A stretch of 7,708 nt of DNA from Pseudomonadota bacterium (GTDB lineage Bacteria; Pseudomonadota; Alphaproteobacteria; Acetobacterales; Acetobacteraceae). Where the stretch lies: NCBI GenBank assembly GCA_021845555.1, contig JAJZVS010000179.1, positions 1 through 7,708 on the forward strand, written 5' to 3'. The notes beneath the pieces are model-generated. The model made no database searches, had not been told where the DNA came from, and saw only the letters and a list, made by a program, of their open reading frames with translations. This document shows, in pieces, positions 1 through 6,915 of this stretch (position 1 is the first letter of the stretch; each line of letters opens with the position of its first letter). The position numbers and the translations under genes are program-made.

Positions 1-209
1 GCGAGCCAGGCGGAGCCGTCGCCCATCCAGGGCGTGATGTCGTGGATCGCGGCGATGTAGCGCGAGGCGAGCGAGGGCGAGCGGAAATTGGCGGGGGCCG
101 CATGGACCGTGAGTCCGGCACGTCCGAGCGAGCGGACAGCAGCGAGGAAGCTGCGTGTGTCGTCGCCCAGCACCAGCACCTTGCCAGTCTGCACCTTGCC
201 GCCCCTCAC
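1..209 (-). CDS. Probable ATP-grasp family ligase, N-terminal fragment
   Basis: Only the first ~69 codons lie in the window; the gene runs off the left edge. The visible part reads like the pre-ATP-grasp Rossmann-like lobe of carboxylate-amine ligase/carbamoyl-phosphate-synthase-like proteins: a short strand KVLVLGDD, then TRSFLAAVRSLGRAGLTVH and, further on, SRYI. No ATP-binding or catalytic residue is visible yet, so the family call is inferred from this N-terminal pattern alone. The frame stays open from the GTG at 209 to base 1. That GTG overlaps the TGA of the deacetylase gene (GTGA) and has GAGGAG 11 bases upstream inside that gene. A second GTG at 194-192 has GAGGGG 7 bases upstream, a better-spaced site, and would give a protein starting (M)QTGKVLVLGDD. 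Either start implies co-transcription and coupling with the deacetylase. If the call is right, the pair may modify a glycan or small-molecule precursor, but no substrate can be read from the sequence. Confidence 0.6.
   Translation of the reverse strand, partial: MRGGKVQTGKVLVLGDDTRSFLAAVRSLGRAGLTVHAAPANFRSPSLASRYIAAIHDITPWMGDGSAWL
202..207 (-). promoter_or_regulatory. Candidate Shine-Dalgarno for the internal GTG start of the ATP-grasp gene
   Basis: On the minus strand GAGGGG (207-202) lies 7 bases before the GTG at 194-192. It partly overlaps the deacetylase stop codon (208-206). It competes with GAGGAG at 226-221, which sits 11 bases before the GTG at 209. Spacing favours the internal start, while the 4-base GTGA overlap favours the outer one. 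Confidence 0.4.
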
Positions 210-1246
210 AGCGCCGCCAGCTCCTCGGCGAGCCGCGCGGCGGTGCTGGCACGTCCACCGGCGAGGTCGAGGAAGAAGCGCAGATAGGCGTCGATCGTGG
301 CGACGAAGGCATCGCGCTCGGCCGCGTCGCGGACATAGGAAGTGGCCCCGGGCAACAGCGCCGAGCTGTGATAGGTGAGCATGAAGACGCGCGTGCCGGC
401 GGCCAGCGCCGCGCGCGTCTGACGCAGCATGTCGGCGAGGCTGTGGCCCTCCGGGCTGAGCCGCAGCCGTTCCAGCAGGCCCAGCCGGGCCGCCATGCCG
501 GCCAGGCGCAGCCGTGCCGCGGCCCGCCCGGCAAGGCGGGGATGCAATCTGGGTCCGAGGCGGGCCATCGCACCTACGAAGTGCACCGAGAGCGGCAGTT
601 CCACAACCCCGGAGGCGAGCTCCACAGGGCCTTCCGGCGCGCCGCGGAAATCCGGGCCACCATCGGCGGAGAAATCCGTGTGCGGGACGACGCTGACATC
701 GACGCGGTAGCCGAGCGAAGCGAGCAGCGCCGGGGTCGCCGGGCCGATGCCATAGCGGCCCGCCTTGTAGACGACGGGGGCGGTGCCGAAGCTTGCCTCG
801 ATCGCGCCGGTCAGCGCCGCGAGCTTCGCCCTCTCCTGCTCCGGGGCGAGATTGGCGGGATAGGACATGGCGGGCGTGATGGGCCTGATGCCGTCGTCCG
901 GCGGGTTGACCCAGGGATGCAGGTGCGCGCCGATCTCGCAGCGGCCTGCCCGCGCGAAAGCGCCGAGCAGCGCGACGGCAACGGGATCGGTCGCCACCGG
1001 GTAGTCCACGACATAGGTCGGCACGACGCCGTGCGCGTCAAAAACGGCCTGGGCCCGGCCCTGTTCGGCGATGTTGGCAACCGAGGTGCTCGCGGGGTCG
1101 AACGGGGCCGACCAATTGAATTCCTCCTCGGTATCGACGACGACGACCAGCACCGGCCGGCCGTCGCGGGGCGGCGGCAGGCAGCGGTTGATCGGTAGCC
1201 AGGTGGCGCCTGCCCGGCTGTCTGTCGGTCGCTCCGTCTCGTTCAT
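206..1246 (-). CDS. Polysaccharide deacetylase-fold protein (WalW-like)
   Basis: The protein has 346 residues from the ATG at 1246 and is probably a cytosolic member of the NodB/polysaccharide deacetylase superfamily (carbohydrate esterase 4 type), closest by eye to the WalW group. Visible motifs are VVDTEEEFNW (residues 36-45, motif 1 with Asp38), EIGAHLHPW (104-112, with His108 and His110 in the metal-binding position), YKAGRYG (160-166, Arg164) and LTYHSSALLPG around His293, matching the late catalytic His motif. These positions fit a metal-dependent de-N-acetylase, but the substrate is unknown and WalW-type proteins are poorly characterised. There is no signal peptide or membrane segment, unlike secreted chitin or peptidoglycan deacetylases, which suggests action on a cytoplasmic lipid-linked or soluble sugar. 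In-frame TTG and GTG codons lie just upstream (1252, 1249); I prefer the ATG, although the Shine-Dalgarno is weak (GGGGG about 10 bases away). The 3' end overlaps or abuts the ATP-grasp gene, implying an operon. Confidence 0.85.
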   Translation of the reverse strand: MNETERPTDSRAGATWLPINRCLPPPRDGRPVLVVVVDTEEEFNWSAPFDPASTSVANIAEQGRAQAVFDAHGVVPTYVVDYPVATDPVAVALLGAFARAGRCEIGAHLHPWVNPPDDGIRPITPAMSYPANLAPEQERAKLAALTGAIEASFGTAPVVYKAGRYGIGPATPALLASLGYRVDVSVVPHTDFSADGGPDFRGAPEGPVELASGVVELPLSVHFVGAMARLGPRLHPRLAGRAAARLRLAGMAARLGLLERLRLSPEGHSLADMLRQTRAALAAGTRVFMLTYHSSALLPGATSYVRDAAERDAFVATIDAYLRFFLDLAGGRASTAARLAEELAAL

Positions 1247-1341
1247 CACCAAGGGACCCCCGCATCGCTCATAGTCCAGGGCGGCGCGGCGCGAAAACGC
1301 ATGCTCTTCAACTTTTGCCGACCAGCACCTAGGTTAGCGGC
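1247..1341. promoter_or_regulatory. Divergent intergenic region between deacetylase and erpA
   Basis: These 95 bases separate two divergently transcribed genes, so promoters for both directions should lie here. Toward erpA the best pair I find is TTCAAC (1307-1312), a 17-base gap, then TAGGTT (1330-1335), each only 3 of 6 to the sigma-70 consensus and very close to the start codon. Toward the deacetylase no convincing pair is seen. The stretch around 1290-1320 is less GC-rich than its surroundings. There is no recognisable operator or riboswitch. Confidence 0.3.
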
Positions 1342-1698
1342 ATGAATGCATTCACCACGCCACCCCGGAACGCCGCATCAATGTCCCTTTCGGCGCGCGC
1401 GGCGCGGCGCATCGCCGAGATCACCGCCGCCGAGGGCGCCTCGGCGCTGCGGCTCGCGGTGCTGGCCGGCGGGTGCAGCGGCTTTCAGTACCAATTCGCG
1501 CTGGAGAAGAGCCGCGCCGAGGACGACCTCGTGGTCGAGCGCGACGGCGCGGTGCTGCTGGTCGATCCCGCCTCGATCGAGCTGCTGGCGGGCGCGGAGC
1601 TGGATTTTACCGACGAGCTGATGGGCAGCCATTTTGCGGTGAGGAACCCCAACGCGGCCTCCGGCTGTGGCTGCGGCGCCAGCTTCTCGGTCGAATAG
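1342..1698 (+). CDS. erpA: A-type iron-sulfur carrier protein ErpA/IscA family
   Basis: This 118-residue protein carries the full A-type carrier signature. Cys45 sits in GGCSGFQY (43-50) and Cys109 and Cys111 in the C-terminal SGCGCGASF (107-115), the three ligands that hold an Fe-S cluster or iron. The FTDELMGSHFAVRNPNA stretch (89-105) before the cysteine pair is also typical. A-type carriers take clusters from the ISC or SUF scaffold and pass them to apo-enzymes in the cytosol. ErpA, IscA and SufA are hard to separate by eye. The gene stands alone rather than in an isc or suf operon, which favours ErpA. The length is usual for the family apart from about 13 extra N-terminal residues, so the ATG at 1381 (MSLSARAARRI) could be the true start. 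Neither ATG has a strong Shine-Dalgarno. The gene is divergent from the deacetylase and is followed after 99 bases by the membrane-protein gene. Confidence 0.9.
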   Translation: MNAFTTPPRNAASMSLSARAARRIAEITAAEGASALRLAVLAGGCSGFQYQFALEKSRAEDDLVVERDGAVLLVDPASIELLAGAELDFTDELMGSHFAVRNPNAASGCGCGASFSVE

Positions 1699-1797
1699 TC
1701 CGGCGACTTCTTGACCGAAAATCACCTGGCGGCCGGGGAGCCCTCCCAAGGGCCCTCTTGCCCTGGCGCGCCGTCGCGAGTGTGCTAACGCCTTCCC

Positions 1798-3759
1798 ATG
1801 CACGCCTTGCACCACGCCATCATCGCCTTCGCGAGCGCGCATGCGCTGCTCGCCTGTGTGATCGCGGGGCTACTGGCAAGCACCGAGACGCTGCCGGTGC
1901 TGGGTGCGCTGGTTCCCGGCACGGCGACCATCGTGGCGATCGCGGCGCTGGTGCCGAGCGGAGCGATTCCCTTCACGCCGCTGGTAATCGGCGTCGCGGT
2001 AGGCGCGATAGTCGGCGACACGGCCTCCTACGGCATCGGCTGGCGCTACGGGCGCGCTCTACTGACCTCCTGGCCGCTTAACCGGCATCCGGCGCTGGTG
2101 GCGCGCGCCGAGCAGATGGTGGGCAAGCACGGCGGCAAGGCGCTGCTGGTCTCGCGCTTCACGCCCGGCGTGCGCGCCATCGTGCCGCCGCTCGCCGGCG
2201 CGCTCGGGATGCGGCTGATCCGCTTCATCCCGATCATCGTTGCCGCGGGTATCTTATGGGCGATCGTGCATGTCGGGCTCGGGGTAGCGATCGGCGCAGG
2301 GCTGGAGCTGCTGGGTGCGGTCGCGGGAAGGCTGGCGCTCGTGGTGCTGGTCGCCGGACTGCTTGCCTGGCTCACGATCCGGCTGGGGCTGGCGCTGGCG
2401 CGGCGGCTGCCGCCGCTGATCGCGCACACCGCAGGGTTCGTGCTCGCGGGCCTGGCGCGGGGCGATAACCGCTTCTCGCGGCGGCTTGCGCGGGTGCTGG
2501 CCTCGCCGCCGCGCACGGTGACGGCGCTGGTGCTGATGGCGCTGCTGCTCGCCGGCGGCACCTGGCTGGTCAGCGAGGCGCTGGCGATGCTGCACGGGGC
2601 GATGCCGGGAGGCGGGACGGCGCTGCGCACGGCGCTCTCGCTGCTGCGCACGAAATGGTCTGACCCGGTGCTGCGGGCGCTGGCGGCGACCGGCAATCGC
2701 TGGCTGCTGGGCGCCGTGGCGCTGGCGGTGCTGGCGGGGCTGCTGCGCCATCGCCGCTCGCCGCTGCTGTGGCTGGCAGGGCTGCTGGGCGCGGTGCTGC
2801 TGGATGCCTCCATGGGCGGTGCGCCGGCGGCGCTGGAGGCGACGCTTTACGGCATGCTGGCCTACGCGGCGGTGCACGATCTGCGCGTTCCCTGGGGACG
2901 GACCGCCACGGTGCCACTGGCGCTCGTCGTGGTGCTCGCGGCGTTTTCGCGCGTGGTGCTCGGGATCTCGATCATCGCCGAGGAGGTGGCGGGGATCGCG
3001 TTCGCCGTCGCCTGGGTGGGGCTTTCGGGGGTCGCGGACATCCTGCGTCATCATGACGACGAGGAGCCCGCAACGCCTGGCCATGCGAGCCAGGCCGCCG
3101 CGGGCGTGCTGGTGGCGTTCGCGATGGTGCTGCAGCTCACGGGAGTGGCGCTCGTCGTGCCCCCTGCCCCGCCTGATCCTGGGCCGGCCAGGGTGATCGA
3201 CTTCGCCGCCTGGCGCGACGGCGGCTGGGCGATGCTGCCGACGGAGCAGGCGCCGCTGCTGGGCACCGGCCACAACCCGCTGGTGCTGCAATGGGCGGGG
3301 CCGGGGCCGGCGCTGGCGGAGCAGCTGCGGCGGGCGGGCTGGCGCCGTCCCACCCCCTGGACGCCGCGCACGGCGCTGGCCTGGCTGATGCCCAAGACGG
3401 ATGCGACCGAGCTGCCGGTGCTGCCCCATCTCTACCGCGGCGCGCCGGACCGGATGGTGCTGATCCACGAGGGGCCGGTGCCCGACGAGCGGCTGGTGCT
3501 GCGGCTCTGGGAAAGCCGGACGCTGGTGGCGGGGCCCGCGGGGACGCACGCGCTGATGGTGGGCACGCTGTCGCAGGAGAAGCTGCGGCGCGTCCTGGGC
3601 ATGCTGACGCTGGCCCCATCCAGGCACGCGACGGCGGCGGAACTGAGCCGGCTCGCCGCCGCCTTTCCCGCCGCCGCCCGGATGACGGCGCCGAGCCCGC
3701 TGGCGCCGGCGCAGCAAGTGCTGCTGGCCTGGCCGCTCGCGGCCGATGCGCGCAAGTGA
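1798..3759 (+). CDS. DedA/VTT domain - PAP2-like - LssY C-terminal domain membrane protein
   Basis: This 653-residue inner-membrane protein has three parts. Residues 1 to about 180 form a DedA (SNARE-associated/VTT) domain: TETLPVLGALVPG (29-41), GDTASYGIGWRYG (73-85) and the KHGGKALLVSRFTPGVR...PPLAG stretch (110-134), with Arg120 and Arg126 at the conserved arginine positions. DedA proteins are implicated in lipid-carrier and phospholipid flipping. Residues about 230-430 are several hydrophobic helices laid out like a PAP2 phosphatase (LRTKWSDP at 283-290, FSRVVLGISIIAEEV at 383-397), but the catalytic motifs are gone: no KX6RP, no PSGH, and Ser391 and Glu395 where the third motif needs His and Asp. 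Residues about 470-620 after a last transmembrane helix match the LssY C-terminal domain (WRDGGWAMLP at 472 onward, later HALMVGTLS), named from the Legionella lss locus and of unknown function. DedA-PAP2-LssY_C fusions are known in proteobacteria. The Shine-Dalgarno before the ATG is weak. The stop lies 25 bases before xth, so the two are probably co-transcribed. Confidence 0.85.
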   Translation: MHALHHAIIAFASAHALLACVIAGLLASTETLPVLGALVPGTATIVAIAALVPSGAIPFTPLVIGVAVGAIVGDTASYGIGWRYGRALLTSWPLNRHPALVARAEQMVGKHGGKALLVSRFTPGVRAIVPPLAGALGMRLIRFIPIIVAAGILWAIVHVGLGVAIGAGLELLGAVAGRLALVVLVAGLLAWLTIRLGLALARRLPPLIAHTAGFVLAGLARGDNRFSRRLARVLASPPRTVTALVLMALLLAGGTWLVSEALAMLHGAMPGGGTALRTALSLLRTKWSDPVLRALAATGNRWLLGAVALAVLAGLLRHRRSPLLWLAGLLGAVLLDASMGGAPAALEATLYGMLAYAAVHDLRVPWGRTATVPLALVVVLAAFSRVVLGISIIAEEVAGIAFAVAWVGLSGVADILRHHDDEEPATPGHASQAAAGVLVAFAMVLQLTGVALVVPPAPPDPGPARVIDFAAWRDGGWAMLPTEQAPLLGTGHNPLVLQWAGPGPALAEQLRRAGWRRPTPWTPRTALAWLMPKTDATELPVLPHLYRGAPDRMVLIHEGPVPDERLVLRLWESRTLVAGPAGTHALMVGTLSQEKLRRVLGMLTLAPSRHATAAELSRLAAAFPAAARMTAPSPLAPAQQVLLAWPLAADARK

Positions 3760-3772
3760 GGGGCACGGCGAT

Positions 3773-3778
3773 GAGAGG
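3773..3778 (+). promoter_or_regulatory. Shine-Dalgarno site fixing the xth start
   Basis: GAGAGG lies 6 bases before the ATG at 3785. It supports that codon over the in-frame ATG at 3746, which would overlap the end of the membrane-protein gene and add 13 residues that do not resemble exonuclease III. Confidence 0.75.
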
Positions 3779-3784
3779 CTCGGC

Positions 3785-4567
3785 ATGAAGCTCGCGACCT
3801 GGAACGTGAACTCCATCCGCCAGCGCCAGGCGCATGTGGCGGACTGGCTGCAGCGCCACCAGCCCGATCTGCTGCTGCTGCAGGAGATCAAATGCGAGGC
3901 GGAACAATTCCCGGCGCTGGCCTTCCCCGGCTACCGCGCCGAGGTGGTGGGGCAGAAATCCTACAACGGCGTCGCGGCGCTGGGGCGTGTCCCGTTCGAG
4001 GTGCGGGCGCGGGCGCTGCCCGGTGTGCCGGAGCCGGCGCAGGCGCGCTGGATCGAGGTCGAGGTGGCATCGCCGGAGGGCGGCGGCATCGTCATCGGCA
4101 ACGGGTATTTTCCGAACGGCAATTCGGGCGGGACGGAGGGGTTCGCGGCCAAGCTCGCCTGGATGGAGGCGTTGCGGGTGCACGCCAAGGCGATGCTGGA
4201 GGACGGGCGCGATCTCGCGATTCTTGGCGACTACAATGTGTGTCCGGGCGAGGAGGACCTCGCCGCCGGCGCGCTGGGAGCGAACGACGCGCTGGTGCGC
4301 CCGGAGTCACGCGCGGCTTTTCGCGCGCTGCTATGGCTTGGGCTGACCGACGCCGTGCGGGCGCTGCATCCTACGGGGCGCGTCTATACGTTCTGGGACT
4401 ACCAGGCGGCTTCGTTCGAGCGCGACGCGGGGTTGCGCATCGACCACGCGCTGCTCTCCGCGCGGCTGGCGGAGCGGCTGGTCTATGCAGCGCCGGATCG
4501 CGAGGAGCGCGCCAGGGCGCAGCCCTCCGACCATGTGCCGGTGCTGGTGGAGTTCGCCAGCCCGTAG
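3785..4567 (+). CDS. xth: Exodeoxyribonuclease III
   Basis: This 260-residue member of the exonuclease III/AP endonuclease family removes nucleotides 3'-5' from duplex DNA and cuts at abasic sites during base-excision repair in the cytosol. The catalytic set is complete: Asn7 in ATWNVNSIR (4-12), metal-ligand Glu34 in LLLQEIKCE (30-38), Tyr108 in NGYFPNGN (106-113), Asp149 and Asn151 in LGDYNVCPGEEDL (147-159), Asp220 in LRIDHALLS (217-225) and the Asp249-His250 pair in QPSDHVPVLVEF (246-257). These positions agree with those of E. coli ExoIII, and the length is normal. YTFWDYQ (201-207) is another family hallmark. The start is set by GAGAGG 6 bases upstream. The gene follows the DedA-LssY gene after 25 bases and probably shares its transcript. 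Its last 85 bases overlap, on the opposite strand, the 3' end of the Hint-domain gene, leaving no room for a terminator between the two. Confidence 0.95.
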   Translation: MKLATWNVNSIRQRQAHVADWLQRHQPDLLLLQEIKCEAEQFPALAFPGYRAEVVGQKSYNGVAALGRVPFEVRARALPGVPEPAQARWIEVEVASPEGGGIVIGNGYFPNGNSGGTEGFAAKLAWMEALRVHAKAMLEDGRDLAILGDYNVCPGEEDLAAGALGANDALVRPESRAAFRALLWLGLTDAVRALHPTGRVYTFWDYQAASFERDAGLRIDHALLSARLAERLVYAAPDREERARAQPSDHVPVLVEFASP

Positions 4568-6915
4568 CGGCGGGCGCGGGCGGCGAGGCGCGTGTGGATG
4601 GCGCGCAGCGCCAGCTCGGAGGGGTCGGTGAGGATTCCGGCACAGCCCTGGGCGGCCCACACGGTCCGGGCGAACTCGGGATGCAGCTCGACAGGTCCGT
4701 CCGCGTTCTCGAAGGCGGAACGATTGCCGGTGTCCAGGTATGACTCGCAGGGCAGGCCTTCGGCGATGACGACGTCGTGGCGGGCGAGCTCAACGTGCCA
4801 GTAGGTGATGTCGTCGCGCGCCTCCTGCGCGATGCTGGTGCCGTTCGCGAGATGGCGGATGGGGATCAGAACGCCGTCCACGAAGACGGCGTGGTCGGGC
4901 GAGAGCACGAGGTCGCGGACCGGAGTATCGTCGCCAAAGGCACCGGCGCGCACGCGCACCGGCATCACGTCATGGGGACGCGGGTGGCGGGCGAGGTCCG
5001 TGCGGCGATGGCCGATCCAGCGTATCGGGGCAAGCCCGCCCGCGGTGACGAGGAGGTCGCCCTCGCGCAGTGACTCGACCGCGACCGGGCCGCGCGGGGT
5101 GAGGAGCTTCGTACCGCTCGCGAAACAGGCGGTGATGAAGGTGTTGCCGGTGTTGCCGGTGCCCAGGGTGCTCACCTTGGCAAACGCCAGTCCGGGCAGG
5201 TCGAGCGTGGTGCCACCGGACAGGGTAAGCATGCCGCCGGTGAGGGTGACCTCGGTTTCGACCGTGCCGGTCAGTTCCAGCGTGCTGCCGGGTGTGAAGC
5301 CGCTGATTGCGGCGTTGGCGAGGCCCTGCGCGGAGCCGGCGACGAGCCATTCCGCACCGGGATCGATCACGATGTTGCCGAAATCCTGGTAGCGCGAGCC
5401 GAAGCCGTTGATGGTGCCGGCGGTGGCGCCGGCCAGGAGTTCCAGCGTGTTGGCTGCGATGCCGAGCGTGCCGACGGGCGCCACGACATCGCCGGTGAGA
5501 ACCGCGCCCGGCGCCTGCTCCAGTCGCAGGGAGACGCCGGCGGCGGCGAGCGCCGTGTTGCCGGGGACGATCGCGCCCTGGTGATGCGTGGTACCGGAAG
5601 TTACGACATCATAGGAGCCGGTAATTGTGCCGAGGTTGACGACCGTGGTGGGGTCGTAGAGCACAATGCCGAACGGGCCGCCGCTGATGATGCCGGTGTT
5701 GCGCACATAGGCGGGGCCGCGCAGCCAGAGGTCGGCGCCATCGCCGAGGCTGTTGAGCGCGCCGATCGAGCCCGCATTGACGATGGTGCTCTCGATGGTG
5801 CCCACCACCGTACCGGCGGCGCCGATGCCGACGCCGATCCATTGCCCGGCGATGGTCCCGCCCGCGGCGTTGGTGAGGCTGCCGCCGCGGGTCATCTCGA
5901 CGGTGGTGCTGCCGCTTGTCTGCGTGTTGGTGATGACGCCGCTGTTACGCAGCGTGCCCGGCTCGCCGAGCCGCACGGCGTACATGCCGCCGGCGATGCT
6001 GCCGCCCGCGGCGTTGGTAAGGCTACCGCCGTGAGTCATCTCGACAGCGATGCTGCCAGTTGTCTGCGTGTTGGTGATGACGCCGCTGTTATGCAACGTG
6101 CCCGGCTCATAGAGCTGAACGCCGTAGCCGCCACCGGCAATGCTAGCGCTGTTCTGGACATAGCCGGGAGCGACGAGTTCGACACCATTCCGAGCGCCAG
6201 AGATCACGCCGACGGTGTTGATCACCGTGCCGCCGGAAGCGAGTAAAACCCCGAAGGCGCTGGCGATGGTGCCGGCATTGGTGACAGTGTCTGGCGAACC
6301 AGCGCCGATGATGCCCGCGGCCCCGGTGCCGGCGGCGGAGATGATGCCGCCCGCCTGGTTGGTCACGCTGTCGGCGCCGCCGAGCACGACGGCGAGCCCC
6401 GAGGTGCCGGCGGCGGTGACGAGCCCGGCGTTGACCAGGCTGCCGGCGCCGTTGAGCCCAACGCCGATGAGGCCGCCGGCGATGGTGGCGCCGGGGGCGT
6501 TGCTGACGCCCCCATCGGCCATCACGACGCCGCCGGCAAACGCGGTGATGCTCGATCCGCCCGACGCGCTGACGACGTAATGATAGCCAACGACCGACGC
6601 GCCGGTGGCGACGATGGTGCCCTCGTTGACCACCGTGCCGGAGCCCGTGATCTTCGCGCCATACGAATAGCCCGAGATCAGCGCGCTAGCCGCATTGGTC
6701 ACGGCGCCGCTGCCCAGCTTGACGCCGGCCGAAATCGTGTAGGTGCTGCCGCCCGCGAGGGTTCCCTCGTTGACCACGGTCCAGTACGTGCCCGCGGGGC
6801 CGACAAGGGCGTTGCCGGTGTTGCTGATCCTCCCGCCCGGCAGGATCGTGACCGGATTGTCGACCGTGCCGAGCACGAAGCCGGTGCCAATGGTCGTCGA
6901 GATCGTGAGAGTCAT
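4483..6915 (-). CDS. Beta-helix repeat protein with C-terminal Hint_2 (Hedgehog/intein) domain
   Basis: The protein has 810 residues from the ATG at 6915 (MTLTISTT). Residues about 30-430 are Gly/Ala/Thr/Val/Asn-rich coils in which V/L-x-N followed by a small, often Gly-rich stretch and I/L recurs about 17 times, for example VVNEGTIV, LVNAGLVT, LRNSGVIT and VVNLGTIT. This is the Asn-ladder pattern of right-handed beta-helix surface proteins. Residues 430-595 form a second, autotransporter-like section (GSRYQDFGNIVIDPGAEW). Residue 597 begins a Hint_2 domain (Pfam PF13403): CFASGTKLLTPRG (597-609), then VESLREGDLLV, PIRWIGHRR, LVLSPDHAVFVDG with His675, LIPIRHLANG, and SYLDTGNRSAFEN to about 737. 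Cys597 holds the position of the Hint nucleophile and is the first cysteine in the protein. There is no Sec signal peptide and no outer-membrane barrel, so the export route is unknown. The frame is open back to 7095, but the extension is basic and lies opposite yghU. An ATG at 6930 is an alternative start. The function is unknown; a surface or matrix adhesin is a guess. Confidence 0.85.
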   Translation of the reverse strand: MTLTISTTIGTGFVLGTVDNPVTILPGGRISNTGNALVGPAGTYWTVVNEGTLAGGSTYTISAGVKLGSGAVTNAASALISGYSYGAKITGSGTVVNEGTIVATGASVVGYHYVVSASGGSSITAFAGGVVMADGGVSNAPGATIAGGLIGVGLNGAGSLVNAGLVTAAGTSGLAVVLGGADSVTNQAGGIISAAGTGAAGIIGAGSPDTVTNAGTIASAFGVLLASGGTVINTVGVISGARNGVELVAPGYVQNSASIAGGGYGVQLYEPGTLHNSGVITNTQTTGSIAVEMTHGGSLTNAAGGSIAGGMYAVRLGEPGTLRNSGVITNTQTSGSTTVEMTRGGSLTNAAGGTIAGQWIGVGIGAAGTVVGTIESTIVNAGSIGALNSLGDGADLWLRGPAYVRNTGIISGGPFGIVLYDPTTVVNLGTITGSYDVVTSGTTHHQGAIVPGNTALAAAGVSLRLEQAPGAVLTGDVVAPVGTLGIAANTLELLAGATAGTINGFGSRYQDFGNIVIDPGAEWLVAGSAQGLANAAISGFTPGSTLELTGTVETEVTLTGGMLTLSGGTTLDLPGLAFAKVSTLGTGNTGNTFITACFASGTKLLTPRGPVAVESLREGDLLVTAGGLAPIRWIGHRRTDLARHPRPHDVMPVRVRAGAFGDDTPVRDLVLSPDHAVFVDGVLIPIRHLANGTSIAQEARDDITYWHVELARHDVVIAEGLPCESYLDTGNRSAFENADGPVELHPEFARTVWAAQGCAGILTDPSELALRAIHTRLAARARRYGLANSTSTGTWSEGCALARSSRSGAA
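5851..6138 (-). repeat. Two tandem 144-bp in-frame repeats in the beta-helix passenger
   Basis: Unit A (5851-5994) and unit B (5995-6138) lie end to end without indels and differ at 23 of 144 bases by hand count, about 84% identity. Each encodes 48 residues (B = residues 260-307, A = 308-355) sharing EPGTL(H/R)NSGVITNTQT and VEMT(H/R)GGSLTNAAGG. Each unit equals about two beta-helix coils. Other coils of the protein share the pattern but not this level of base identity, so this looks like a relatively recent duplication. Confidence 0.85.

Noticed and set aside
155..1198. Plus-strand open frame opposite the deacetylase gene
   Set aside because: It is Arg/Gly/Ala-rich without motifs, and the minus-strand protein carries the deacetylase signatures over the same span.
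1711..1775. TTGACC (1711-1716) as a -35 box, and CAAGGGCCCTCTTG as a terminator stem, between erpA and the membrane-protein gene
   Set aside because: No -10 box lies 16-18 bases after TTGACC, and the stem would have a 2-base loop and no T run.
3746..3784. Earlier ATG for xth at 3746
   Set aside because: It lies inside the preceding gene, adds 13 unrelated residues, and the ATG at 3785 has a well-placed Shine-Dalgarno and matches the ExoIII N-terminus.
2254..3891. Long minus-strand open frame (545 codons) opposite the DedA-LssY gene
   Set aside because: The translation is dominated by Arg, Gln, His and Pro with no recognisable domain, as expected of an antisense frame in GC-rich coding DNA. 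The plus-strand protein has clear domains over the same bases.
3137..4183. Minus-strand open frame across the LssY/xth boundary
   Set aside because: It ends in low-complexity Ala/Pro/Arg sequence and lies opposite two well-supported genes.
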